Shown piece after piece: positions 9,911 to 17,074 of a stretch of DNA of 64,000 bases. The stretch's first letter is position 1. Each line of letters begins with the position of its first letter. The notes beneath the pieces are model-generated. The model did not search any database, was not told the DNA's origin, and saw only the letters and a list, made by a program, of their open reading frames with translations. Origin of the DNA: Terriglobus tenax (GTDB taxonomy: Bacteria > Acidobacteriota > Terriglobia > Terriglobales > Acidobacteriaceae); contig NZ_JAGSYA010000004.1 in NCBI RefSeq assembly GCF_025685395.1, positions 434,001 through 498,000 on the forward strand, written 5' to 3'. The translations under genes were made by a program, and so were the position numbers.

Positions 9911-11355
9911 TACCGGGCCTCCTTCTTGTCGCGCTTCTCCCACCATTCGCGGAAGGTCTCTGACGGCATGGCCTGCAGATCGCGGGCCTGCGTCCAACCG
10001 CCCAGCATGCCGGGCAGCCAGCCGATCCAGCCTTCACGGTTGACCAGAGGCTTCTCCGCGCTGCGGCCGAACTTCTGCGCGGCGCGGAAACGGGCCTCGC
10101 TGCGGAACAGGTTGGCCATCACCTTCATGGCTACGGCTTCAGGATTCAGCTTGCCGATGCCCCTGGTGTGCTTCTCCACCACCTTGTGGCGCAGATGGAT
10201 CAGCACCTCGGGGATGTTGATCTTCACCGGGCAGACCTCGTAGCAGGCTCCGCAAAGCGACGAGGCATAGGGCAGGCTCTCGGCATGATGCAGCTCCTGC
10301 AACTGTGGTGTCAGGATCGCACCGATAGGCCCGGCGTAGACCGAGCCGTAAGCGTGACCTCCCGTCTGACGGTAGACGGGGCAGGCGTTCTGGCAGGCTC
10401 CGCAGCGGATGCAGTGCAGTGTCTGGCGGCCTTCTTCGTCAGCCAGCACCTCGGTACGGGCGTTGTCCATGATGACGACGTGGAAGTTCCTGGGGCCATC
10501 GCCCTCATGCACGCCGGTCCATACGGAGTTGTACGGATTCATGCGCTCGCCGGTGGCGGAACGCGGCAGCGTCTGCAGGAAGACCTCGAGGTCCTGAAAG
10601 CGCGGAATGACCTTGTCGATGCCTGCGACCGTGATCAGCGTCTCCGGCAGAGTAAGGCACATACGGCCGTTGCCTTCACTCTCCACGATGCAGACACCAC
10701 CGGTCTCGGCGATCAGGTAATTGGCGCCACTCACCGCCGTGGGCACGGTGAGGAACTTGTGCCGCAGGTAGCTGCGTGCAGCCTCTGCCAGGTCGGCAGG
10801 CGTCTCACCCAGGTTCTCAAGCCCCATCTTCTGCTTGAAGATCTCGCGAATCTGGTGGCGGTTCTTATGCAGCGCCGGAACGACGATGTGCGAGGGCTGA
10901 TCTTCGCCGAGCTGGATGATCAACTCGGCCAGGTCGGTTTCGACCGCCATGATGCCTTCAGCCTCAAGCGCATTGTTGAGGTGGATCTCCTCCGAGGTCA
11001 TCGTCTTGATCTTGATGACCTCGCTGGCTCCGGCCTCTTTCGCAAGCCGCGTCACAATGGCGCAGGCTTCCTTGCCATCGCGCGCCCAGTGGACATGGCC
11101 ACCGGCGGCGGTGCAGTTGCGCTCAAACTCTTCCAGGTACTGGTCCAGATAGCGCAGCGTGTGCTCGCGAATCTGCTTGCCGCTCTCACGCAGGTCCTGC
11201 CAGTCGTCGCGCTCTTCCACCATCTTCTTGCGCTTGGCCTGGATCACGTCGGTGGCGTGACGTACGTTCCTGCGCAACTGCTGGTCGCCAAGAGACTTCT
11301 TTGCCGCCTTGGGAAAAGAGGGCGAGGTGGCCGGATCGAGAGGAATACGGCTCAT
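9910..11355 (-). CDS. lutB: Lactate utilization iron-sulfur protein B
   Basis: 481 residues. The ATG at 11355 overlaps the lutA stop (ATGA), so the longer frame starting at 11451 is not used. The LUD domain occupies the N-terminal two thirds. Two 4Fe-4S cysteine clusters follow: CIRCGACQNACPV (about residues 310-325) and CGACYEVCPV (about 365-375). The C-terminal tail is the DUF3390-like region common in LutB. It acts with LutA and LutC in L-lactate oxidation. Overlaps on both sides imply tightly coupled translation. Confidence 0.93.
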   Translation of the reverse strand: MSRIPLDPATSPSFPKAAKKSLGDQQLRRNVRHATDVIQAKRKKMVEERDDWQDLRESGKQIREHTLRYLDQYLEEFERNCTAAGGHVHWARDGKEACAIVTRLAKEAGASEVIKIKTMTSEEIHLNNALEAEGIMAVETDLAELIIQLGEDQPSHIVVPALHKNRHQIREIFKQKMGLENLGETPADLAEAARSYLRHKFLTVPTAVSGANYLIAETGGVCIVESEGNGRMCLTLPETLITVAGIDKVIPRFQDLEVFLQTLPRSATGERMNPYNSVWTGVHEGDGPRNFHVVIMDNARTEVLADEEGRQTLHCIRCGACQNACPVYRQTGGHAYGSVYAGPIGAILTPQLQELHHAESLPYASSLCGACYEVCPVKINIPEVLIHLRHKVVEKHTRGIGKLNPEAVAMKVMANLFRSEARFRAAQKFGRSAEKPLVNREGWIGWLPGMLGGWTQARDLQAMPSETFREWWEKRDKKEAR

Positions 11356-12089
11356 TGCGCGCTCTCCTCTCCGGCCAGAATCTCCGCCAGGTGGATGGTA
11401 TGCACACCGGCCTTCTGGCGATGCAGGGCGCCTTCCATGTGCATCAGGCAAGAGTTATCGCAGGCGGTGCAGACCTCCGCGCCAGTCTTGAAAATCGCTC
11501 CGAGCTTCTCTTCCAGCATGGCGGTCGAGGTCTCGGGATTCTTTACGGCAAAGGTGCCGCCAAAACCGCAGCAGCGGTCCAGGTTTTCAATCTCCACCAG
11601 TTCAAGGCCTTTCACATGGCGCAGAAGCTCCATCGGCCCGTCCTTGATGCCGAGATTGCGCAGGCCGTGGCAGCTGGCGTGATAGGTCACCTTGTGCGGA
11701 TAAAACGCGCCAACATCCTGCAGCTTCAAGCACTCGGTCAGAAACTGCGAGAACTCCCACACCTTCGGCAGCAGCACGTCGAGCTCAGCCTTGAGCTTCT
11801 CATCCTTCATCTGCTCCGCCATTAGCGGGTAGTGGTCCTTCATCATGGCAACGCAGCTTGAGGAGGGAACGACAACGGCCTCCGCATGGCGGAACTGGTC
11901 GACAAAGCGCTGCACCAGTGGGAGCGCTTCCTTCTGGTAGCCGGTGTTCCAGTGCATCTGGCCGCAGCAGGTCTGGCCGGCGGGAAAGTCCACCGTATGG
12001 CCCAGACGCTCCAGCACGCGTACCACCGCCTTGCCCGTGCCCGGGAACAGCGTGTCGTTATAGCAAGTGATAAACAGTGAGACCCGCAG
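11352..12089 (-). CDS. lutA: Lactate utilization protein A, probable CTG start
   Basis: 245 residues if translation begins at the CTG at 12089. The family N-terminus (RVSLFITCYNDTLFPGTG) is encoded only upstream of the first ATG/GTG/TTG candidate, a GTG at 12026 that would delete 21 conserved residues. AAGGAG lies 7 bases before the CTG. Two cysteine-rich CCG domains are visible: TCCGQMHW and HASCHGLRNLG in the first part, then DRCCGFGGTFAVK and a CTACDNSC segment. LutA is the CCG-type subunit of the lactate oxidase complex and the first gene of lutABC. Confidence 0.9.
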   Translation of the reverse strand: MRVSLFITCYNDTLFPGTGKAVVRVLERLGHTVDFPAGQTCCGQMHWNTGYQKEALPLVQRFVDQFRHAEAVVVPSSSCVAMMKDHYPLMAEQMKDEKLKAELDVLLPKVWEFSQFLTECLKLQDVGAFYPHKVTYHASCHGLRNLGIKDGPMELLRHVKGLELVEIENLDRCCGFGGTFAVKNPETSTAMLEEKLGAIFKTGAEVCTACDNSCLMHMEGALHRQKAGVHTIHLAEILAGEESAQ

Positions 12090-12096
12090 AACGCCT

Positions 12097-12102
12097 CTCC
12101 TT
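12097..12102 (-). promoter_or_regulatory. Shine-Dalgarno supporting the lutA CTG start
   Basis: AAGGAG on the minus strand is spaced 7 bases from the CTG codon at 12089. No ATG, GTG or TTG in the lutA frame is served by it. Confidence 0.7.
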
Positions 12103-12180
12103 GCTCCAGGTTTAAATGCAGAGATTCACCGACCGCCGGCGCTGCCATGTCCTGGAACGACTCAATCTTACTTGCAGAGG

Positions 12181-12534
12181 CTACTTTTTGGCAGGAGCGG
12201 AGGGCAGTGTATAAATGACTTCCCCCGGGCGCGTGTAGTGCAGTTCTTCCCTTGCCTGGTGCTCAATCGCGCTGGGATCGTTCTGCAGACGCTCGACGTG
12301 TCCGGCCATCAGCTCATTCTCTTTTTGAAGGCGCTTCAGCTCTACATCCAGCTCTTTGGCTTCGCGCTTCTTCTGCTCGTACATGGTCAGACCATTCTGG
12401 CCGAAGATGACGTGATACCCCAGCGAAATTGCAAGACCCGCAGCGGCGATGGTTGCCATCTTGCGGCGTCCTGAATAGAGCCTTTCACCTGCGATGAGCA
12501 GGCGGCTCCAGAGACCTGGGGAAGATTTCTGCAT
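12181..12534 (-). CDS. ftsB: Septum formation initiator, FtsB/DivIC family
   Basis: 117 residues. One membrane segment (about residues 26-46, TIAAAGLAISLGYHVIFG) is followed by a coiled coil (about 52-85, rich in K, E and L heptads) and the family tail AREELHYTRPGEVIYTL. FtsB/DivIC proteins bridge FtsL and FtsQ in the division complex at the inner membrane. It is divergent from cutA. lutA begins 91 bp downstream on the same strand, so partial read-through into lutABC is possible. Symbol by family; DivIC and FtsB are not separated here. Confidence 0.82.
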   Translation of the reverse strand: MQKSSPGLWSRLLIAGERLYSGRRKMATIAAAGLAISLGYHVIFGQNGLTMYEQKKREAKELDVELKRLQKENELMAGHVERLQNDPSAIEHQAREELHYTRPGEVIYTLPSAPAKK

Positions 12535-12626
12535 GCAATTCAGAAGTATCGACGCTGGTTAAGCAAGGTCAAGCAAATACTCTTGCCAGGAATCCGGATG
12601 GATACAGGACGAACGTGGAATACTCC

Positions 12627-12971
12627 ATGGGTATGGCGAAACCAGTCCTCATCCTGACAACGATTGGCTCCCGCGAAGCCGCCGAAACGCTTGCGGAAAG
12701 CTTTGTAAAGGAGCGCCTGGCGGCGTGTGTCAGCATTGGCGGGCCGGTGCTTTCCATCTACCACTGGCAGGGCGCAATCGAGCGCGGCGAGGAGTTTCAA
12801 CTGACGCTCAAATCGCTCGATACCCATCTCGCAGCCATCGAGAGCAGGCTGAAGAGTTTTCACGCCAGCCGCCCTGATGGCTATCAATTGCCGGAGTTAC
12901 TGGTTGTGCCACTCGGTGGCGGCAGTATGGAGTACCTGGCGTGGTTGCAGGCAAACGTACATCCTGCCTAG
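12627..12971 (+). CDS. cutA: CutA1-like divalent cation tolerance protein
   Basis: 114 residues from the ATG at 12627. A GTG at 12615 and an ATG at 12633 are alternatives, and no strong ribosome site decides. Family hallmarks are ILTTIGSREAAETLAESFVKERLAACVSI, the aromatic segment SIYHWQGAIERGEEFQLTLKS, and the C-terminal YQLPELLVVPLGGGSMEYLAWL. CutA1 forms very stable trimers. It was named for copper tolerance in E. coli, but its role is unsettled. Confidence 0.9.
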   Translation: MGMAKPVLILTTIGSREAAETLAESFVKERLAACVSIGGPVLSIYHWQGAIERGEEFQLTLKSLDTHLAAIESRLKSFHASRPDGYQLPELLVVPLGGGSMEYLAWLQANVHPA

Positions 12972-12998
12972 CTGGCTTTGGTATCCTTGAGCGTGTCC

Positions 12999-13289
12999 AT
13001 GCAGATTCTTTTTGCTGCCGCCGTACTCTCCGTGTGCGCCCTTCTGGGAGCGTCCTGGGCGATTGCGCGGCACATCCGTAAAGCAGCCGGCGCCGGTGAG
13101 AATCCGGGCAATCTGATGGCAGAAAAATTTTTCACACACCGCCCTCGCGTGTCGAACATCGCACACAAAACGGGCGGAACCCCCGCTAGAAATCCATCGC
13201 ACGGCAAGCGCTGGTCATCTGATAACCCAGGCGACCTGAGCGACCCGTACCAACGGCCGCGTTCCATACCGCGTCGCGCCGCACAGTAA
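12999..13289 (+). CDS. Small single-pass membrane protein, unknown
   Basis: 96 residues from the ATG at 12999; an upstream start at 12978 is possible. A hydrophobic segment (residues 2-20, ILFAAAVLSVCALLGASWA) is followed by a basic, Pro/Ser/Arg-rich tail without recognisable motifs. No family recognised. It lies 27 bp after cutA on the same strand. It could be a genuine short gene or a chance frame in GC-rich DNA. The N-terminal anchor is the main argument for it. Confidence 0.42.
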   Translation: MQILFAAAVLSVCALLGASWAIARHIRKAAGAGENPGNLMAEKFFTHRPRVSNIAHKTGGTPARNPSHGKRWSSDNPGDLSDPYQRPRSIPRRAAQ

Positions 13290-13353
13290 CCTTGTCTAAG
13301 AAGTAAGCCTGCACCTTCAACCGCTGTATCCTTTCCAGAGGTCATCCGATTGT

Positions 13354-14205
13354 ATGAGTAGTCCCACCATTCGCGAGATCAACATCGCGCACTCTCCCGA
13401 CTCCGACGATGCATTTATGTTCTATGGCCTGGCGACGAACAAAATTCGTGTGCCTGGCTATAAGTTCACCCACACGCTGACTGACATTGAGACGTTGAAC
13501 CGCAAGGCCATGGACGAGGCCTTTTACGACGTTACCGCCATCAGCTTCCATGCCTATCCGTACCTGCAGGACAACTATGCTCTGATGGCGTGCGGCGGCT
13601 CCGTGGGTGACGGCTACGGCCCCATGATCGTGGCTCCGAAGAAGATGACCCTCGACGAGGTGAAGAAGCTGAAGATCGCGGTTCCCGGAACGCTGACCAC
13701 TGCGTACCTGGCGCTGAAGCTCTTCGCTCCCGAAGTCGAAGCCGAGACCATTCCCTTTGACGAGATCATTCCGCGCGTCGCTGCCGGAGAGTTCGATGCC
13801 GGCCTGATCATCCATGAAGGCCAGCTCACCTATGGCAACAACGGCCTGCACAAGATCCTGGACCTGGGCCAGTGGTGGCGCGAGGAGACCGATGGCCTGC
13901 CCCTGCCGCTGGGTGGCAACGCCATCCGCCGCTCGCTGGGAGCAGAGGTCATGAAGGTCACCACGCAGGCGCTGCGCGACAGCATTCAGCACGCCCTCGA
14001 TAACCGCGAGGCAGCTCTGCAGTATGCCATGCAGTTTGCCCGCGACCTGGACACCAATCTGGCAAACCGCTTTGTCGGCATGTACGTGAACGAGCGCACG
14101 CTCAACTACGGCGATGATGGCCGCGTGGCCATCAAGAAGCTGCTCGACCTGGGCTACGAGCGCGGCATCATTCCGCACAAGGCCAAGGTCGACTTCATCG
14201 ACTAA
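13354..14205 (+). CDS. mqnD: 1,4-dihydroxy-6-naphthoate synthase-like protein (MqnD)
   Basis: 283 residues of the MqnA/MqnD periplasmic-binding-fold family. The N-terminal HSPDSDDAFMFYGLA corresponds to the family signature. LKIAVPGTLTTAYLALKL and FDAGLIIHEGQLTY match the MqnD active-site region, including the conserved histidine. MqnD forms 1,4-dihydroxy-6-naphthoate from cyclic futalosine, a late step in menaquinone synthesis by the futalosine route. No other mqn gene is in the window. A gap of 13 bp to proC suggests one transcript. Confidence 0.85.
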   Translation: MSSPTIREINIAHSPDSDDAFMFYGLATNKIRVPGYKFTHTLTDIETLNRKAMDEAFYDVTAISFHAYPYLQDNYALMACGGSVGDGYGPMIVAPKKMTLDEVKKLKIAVPGTLTTAYLALKLFAPEVEAETIPFDEIIPRVAAGEFDAGLIIHEGQLTYGNNGLHKILDLGQWWREETDGLPLPLGGNAIRRSLGAEVMKVTTQALRDSIQHALDNREAALQYAMQFARDLDTNLANRFVGMYVNERTLNYGDDGRVAIKKLLDLGYERGIIPHKAKVDFID

Positions 14206-14218
14206 GCAAGACACTCTT

Positions 14219-15082
14219 ATGGCAAACGACGATCTCAAAATCGAGATTCCTACCCTCGGGCCGCCCTCCCTGCCCGGCATCAAGGTTGCTGTCCTTGGCG
14301 CCGGCAAGATGGGCGGCATCCTGCTGCAGGCCTTCCTGAAAAACAACCTGCTGCACCCGGAGCAGATCATCGCGACGGTGGCCCACCCGGAACGCGCGCA
14401 GGCACTCTCCGTGCAGTTCCAGGTGGAGGTCACCACCGACAACCTGGCTGCCGCAAAGGACGCTGACATCATCCTGCTCGGCGTCAAGCCGACGCAGGTG
14501 CCGGCGCTGATTGAGCAGATCAAGCCGGCGTTGACGCCGAAGAAACTGATCGTCTCCTTTGCCGCATCGGTGAAGACCAGCGCCATTGAAGAGGCTGCCG
14601 GGATGGACATCCCGGTCATCCGCGCCATGCCCAACACGCCGTCCATGCTGGCGGCGGGTGTTACCGCTCTGTGCCCCGGCCGTTTTGTCAGCGGAGAGCA
14701 TCTGGTGACGGCGCAGAAGATCTTCAACACCGTGGGCCGCTCGGTCATCGTCGACGAGAAGCACATGGACGCCGTGACGGGCCTCTCCGGCTCCGGCCCG
14801 GCCTATGTGTACATCATCATCGAGGCGCTGGCCGAGGCCGGCGTCAACGTCGGCCTGCCGCGCGACGTGGCAACACTGCTGGCCGCGCAGACGGTCTTCG
14901 GCTCTGCCCGCATGGTGCTGGAAACCGGCTACCACCCTGCCCTTCTGAAGGACCAGGTCACCACACCCGCCGGATGCACGGTGGATGGCATCCTGGAGCT
15001 GGAAGAGGGTGGTCTGCGCGTCACGCTCATCAAGGCCGTGAAGCGTGCCACCGAGCGCGCCAAACAGCTCGCTGCTGGATAA
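14219..15082 (+). CDS. proC: Pyrroline-5-carboxylate reductase
   Basis: 287 residues from the ATG at 14219, which follows mqnD by 13 bp. The longer frame from 14114 overlaps mqnD and is rejected. The Rossmann motif VAVLGAGKMGGIL is at residues 20-32. The catalytic-domain signature AVTGLSGSGPAYVYIIIEALAEAG and the segment TTPAGCTVDGILELE are standard for ProC. The enzyme reduces pyrroline-5-carboxylate to proline with NAD(P)H. A terminator follows after a short spacer. Confidence 0.95.
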   Translation: MANDDLKIEIPTLGPPSLPGIKVAVLGAGKMGGILLQAFLKNNLLHPEQIIATVAHPERAQALSVQFQVEVTTDNLAAAKDADIILLGVKPTQVPALIEQIKPALTPKKLIVSFAASVKTSAIEEAAGMDIPVIRAMPNTPSMLAAGVTALCPGRFVSGEHLVTAQKIFNTVGRSVIVDEKHMDAVTGLSGSGPAYVYIIIEALAEAGVNVGLPRDVATLLAAQTVFGSARMVLETGYHPALLKDQVTTPAGCTVDGILELEEGGLRVTLIKAVKRATERAKQLAAG

Positions 15083-15144
15083 GGTGTGCCATCTGACCAG
15101 GGCACGCGGCTGAGATCAGAAATGCAGATCCTTCCACTGCGCTT

Positions 15145-15162
15145 CGCTCCGGTCGGGATGAC
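15145..15162 (+). repeat. Dispersed repeat copy A
   Basis: CGCTCCGGTCGGGATGAC, 17 of 18 bases identical to the inverted copy at 9230-9247. It lies between proC and its terminator, outside any gene. Confidence 0.55.
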
Positions 15163-15186
15163 ACACTGAAGCAAGTCAAAAAAGCA

Positions 15187-15216
15187 GAAGGGCAGCCCCT
15201 CGGGGCTGCCCTTCTT
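15187..15216. terminator. Bidirectional terminator between proC and the convergent repeat protein
   Basis: A long perfect stem, AAGGGCAGCCC / GGGCTGCCCTT with a tight CTCG loop, flanked by A-rich DNA on the left and TTCTTGTCTTT on the right. It can end transcripts from both convergent genes. Confidence 0.85.
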
Positions 15217-15229
15217 GTCTTTACCGCAA

Positions 15230-16552
15230 TTACTTCTTGCGGGCCGGAGCGCGACGAACCGGAGCCTTGGTGGCGGGAGCCTTCTTCGGGGCTTCCACCG
15301 TGGCGTCCTTCATCACGATCATGACGGGAACAGCCTGGCCGGCGCTCTGCGTGTAGGAGTCATAGGTGCTGGAGACAGTGATCTTATCGCCAACCGCAGG
15401 AACCTTGGTCAACGGCTCCTTCAGGTTGAAGGTGAAGTCAGCAGCCTTGGACTGAACAGCGTCCTCAGAAACCGAACCCTTGATGCTGGTCTCGGTCGCT
15501 TCGACAACAACGACATCCGGAATCTTGACGTCCTTGCCCTGCAGAACCGCCCACATCTTGTCCGAGTCTTCCTTCACGCCGTAGGCCAGGATGAACTCAC
15601 GATCGCTGAGAGCCAGCGTCGACAGGTCCGGGGTAGCGGCAATGGTGTCATGCACGATGTCGGAAGGCTTGGGAGCCGGAGTGATCGCAAAGCCAGCCGG
15701 AGGATTCAGGTTGGTCTTGACCGCGGCCTGAACCGTCTCGTAGCCATCAGCCTTGCCGTGGTACTTGACGTAGCAGTACTTGGCGGTAGGAGCGTACTGG
15801 GTCTTGTAAGGCTCCGGAGCCAGTTCTACAAAGCGGGTGGTGTACCAGGTGCAGTTCACATAGTCAGCGGGCGTGGACTGCATGTAAGCCAGGCCCAGGA
15901 AGAAGGTGTCCTGCAGGAAAGGGCCAGGAGCGGCGGTCTGCTCGGGAGGAACAGCAGCCAGTTCCTTCTTGTAGTTGTCGATGGCGGTGGCGGTGTCCTT
16001 CTTGTTCAGCGCAGCCGAAGCAATCGCGCTGTACAGGTACGGAGTAGCCTGCTTGATCATGGCATCCCAGGTGGCCTGATCCATGTCCTTGCCCTTGGTG
16101 GCAGTCAGAGCCTTCTTGGCGGCGTCAGCGGCCTTATCCAGCTCAGCCTGCTTTTCCGCCGGCTCCGTCTTCTGATCGGCCATGCCCTTGTGCAGGCTCA
16201 TCTCGGTGGTCAGAGCACGCAGGTTCGAGGGGTTGGTCTGCAGCAGCTTGTCAGCGGCGGCCAGCATTCCGGCCGGATCGTTGAGCTGGCCGTAGGTGCC
16301 CATGATCAGTTCCTGCACGCTCTCCTTCACGGAACTCTGCGGGTACTTCTCAAGGTAAGCCTCAAGCGCGGTGACCTTGGCCTTTGGATCGGCCGTGGCG
16401 ATAGCGTCGTTATACGCCTTGTACTCTTCCTGCGACATCTGCACGCCGCCACCCTGGGCTTGGCCCACGTTGGCGGTTGCTGCCACCAGGGCGTTAGGGG
16501 AGACCGCGACCGCAGCGGCCGCCAGGAACGAGGCGAACAAAACCTTCTTCAT
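15230..16552 (-). CDS. Secreted TPR-type repeat protein, Ala/Lys-rich C-terminus
   Basis: 440 residues with a signal peptide (MKKVLFASFLAAAAVAV...LVAAT). Residues about 40-260 form helical pairs resembling tetratricopeptide repeats (for example YKAYNDAIATADPKAKVTALEAYL). Residues about 330-415 look beta-rich. The tail APKKAPATKAPVRRAPARKK is strongly basic. The ATG has AGGAG seven bases upstream. Not recognised as a named protein; location would be periplasm or cell surface. Strong expression signals (consensus-like promoter, good ribosome site, dedicated terminator) suggest an abundant product. The basic tail could bind nucleic acid, lipid A or the cell wall. Confidence 0.8.
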   Translation of the reverse strand: MKKVLFASFLAAAAVAVSPNALVAATANVGQAQGGGVQMSQEEYKAYNDAIATADPKAKVTALEAYLEKYPQSSVKESVQELIMGTYGQLNDPAGMLAAADKLLQTNPSNLRALTTEMSLHKGMADQKTEPAEKQAELDKAADAAKKALTATKGKDMDQATWDAMIKQATPYLYSAIASAALNKKDTATAIDNYKKELAAVPPEQTAAPGPFLQDTFFLGLAYMQSTPADYVNCTWYTTRFVELAPEPYKTQYAPTAKYCYVKYHGKADGYETVQAAVKTNLNPPAGFAITPAPKPSDIVHDTIAATPDLSTLALSDREFILAYGVKEDSDKMWAVLQGKDVKIPDVVVVEATETSIKGSVSEDAVQSKAADFTFNLKEPLTKVPAVGDKITVSSTYDSYTQSAGQAVPVMIVMKDATVEAPKKAPATKAPVRRAPARKK

Positions 16553-17074
16553 TTAAGGCTCCTAATTACTGTGAAAAATCGAATGTGCGATGTTCAATGA
16601 AGATACAGCAGGGAGAATTTCCCGATGACCGGAAATCCACGAAATAACAGCGATTTTGTTCGCTGCGCCGTGTTTTCCCGTCCATAGGGGGTTGATGCGG
16701 ATTATAAGAAGCCCGTTGCTCTCTGGCAAGAGCACAGGAACGACCGGAAATACTGGAGAAGGACCGCATGTCTCCTGCTGTCACGGTGGTATGACCTTAC
16801 CGTAACGCCTCATTGACAGAGTGTAAGACGGGAACAGGGTAAAAGCGTAACCTCGCGATTCCATTTTCCGTCTTCATGGAATCGAAGCCGCCGAAGCCAG
16901 ACGTTATCCGTAGCGGACACCTATTTGTAGGGTTATTCCCCTCTTATCCACAAAATCTTGGGCTGTCCGTGTTGATTCACGGCCCCGGAGTGGTGAAAAT
17001 TTGAACTGAGGCCCTTCGCTCGTCGCATTCCTCTGGAGACGAACGGCCCGTTACGGTTGGAGGCAACCCCGCCC
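16553..17074. other. Divergent control region between the repeat protein and smc
   Basis: About 520 bp without a credible gene. It contains the minus-strand promoter at 16701-16729 with a leader of about 140 nt, and on the plus strand a TTGACA (16813-16818) without a good -10 partner. Short frames in it show no family features. The AT-rich stretch 16915-16960 near smc may hold the smc promoter. Confidence 0.6.
16701..16729 (-). promoter_or_regulatory. Sigma-70-type promoter of the repeat protein gene
   Basis: On the minus strand TTGCCA (16729-16724), a 17-base spacer, then the perfect -10 TATAAT (16706-16701). Transcription would begin near 16694, leaving a leader of about 140 nt before the ATG at 16552. 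Confidence 0.7.
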
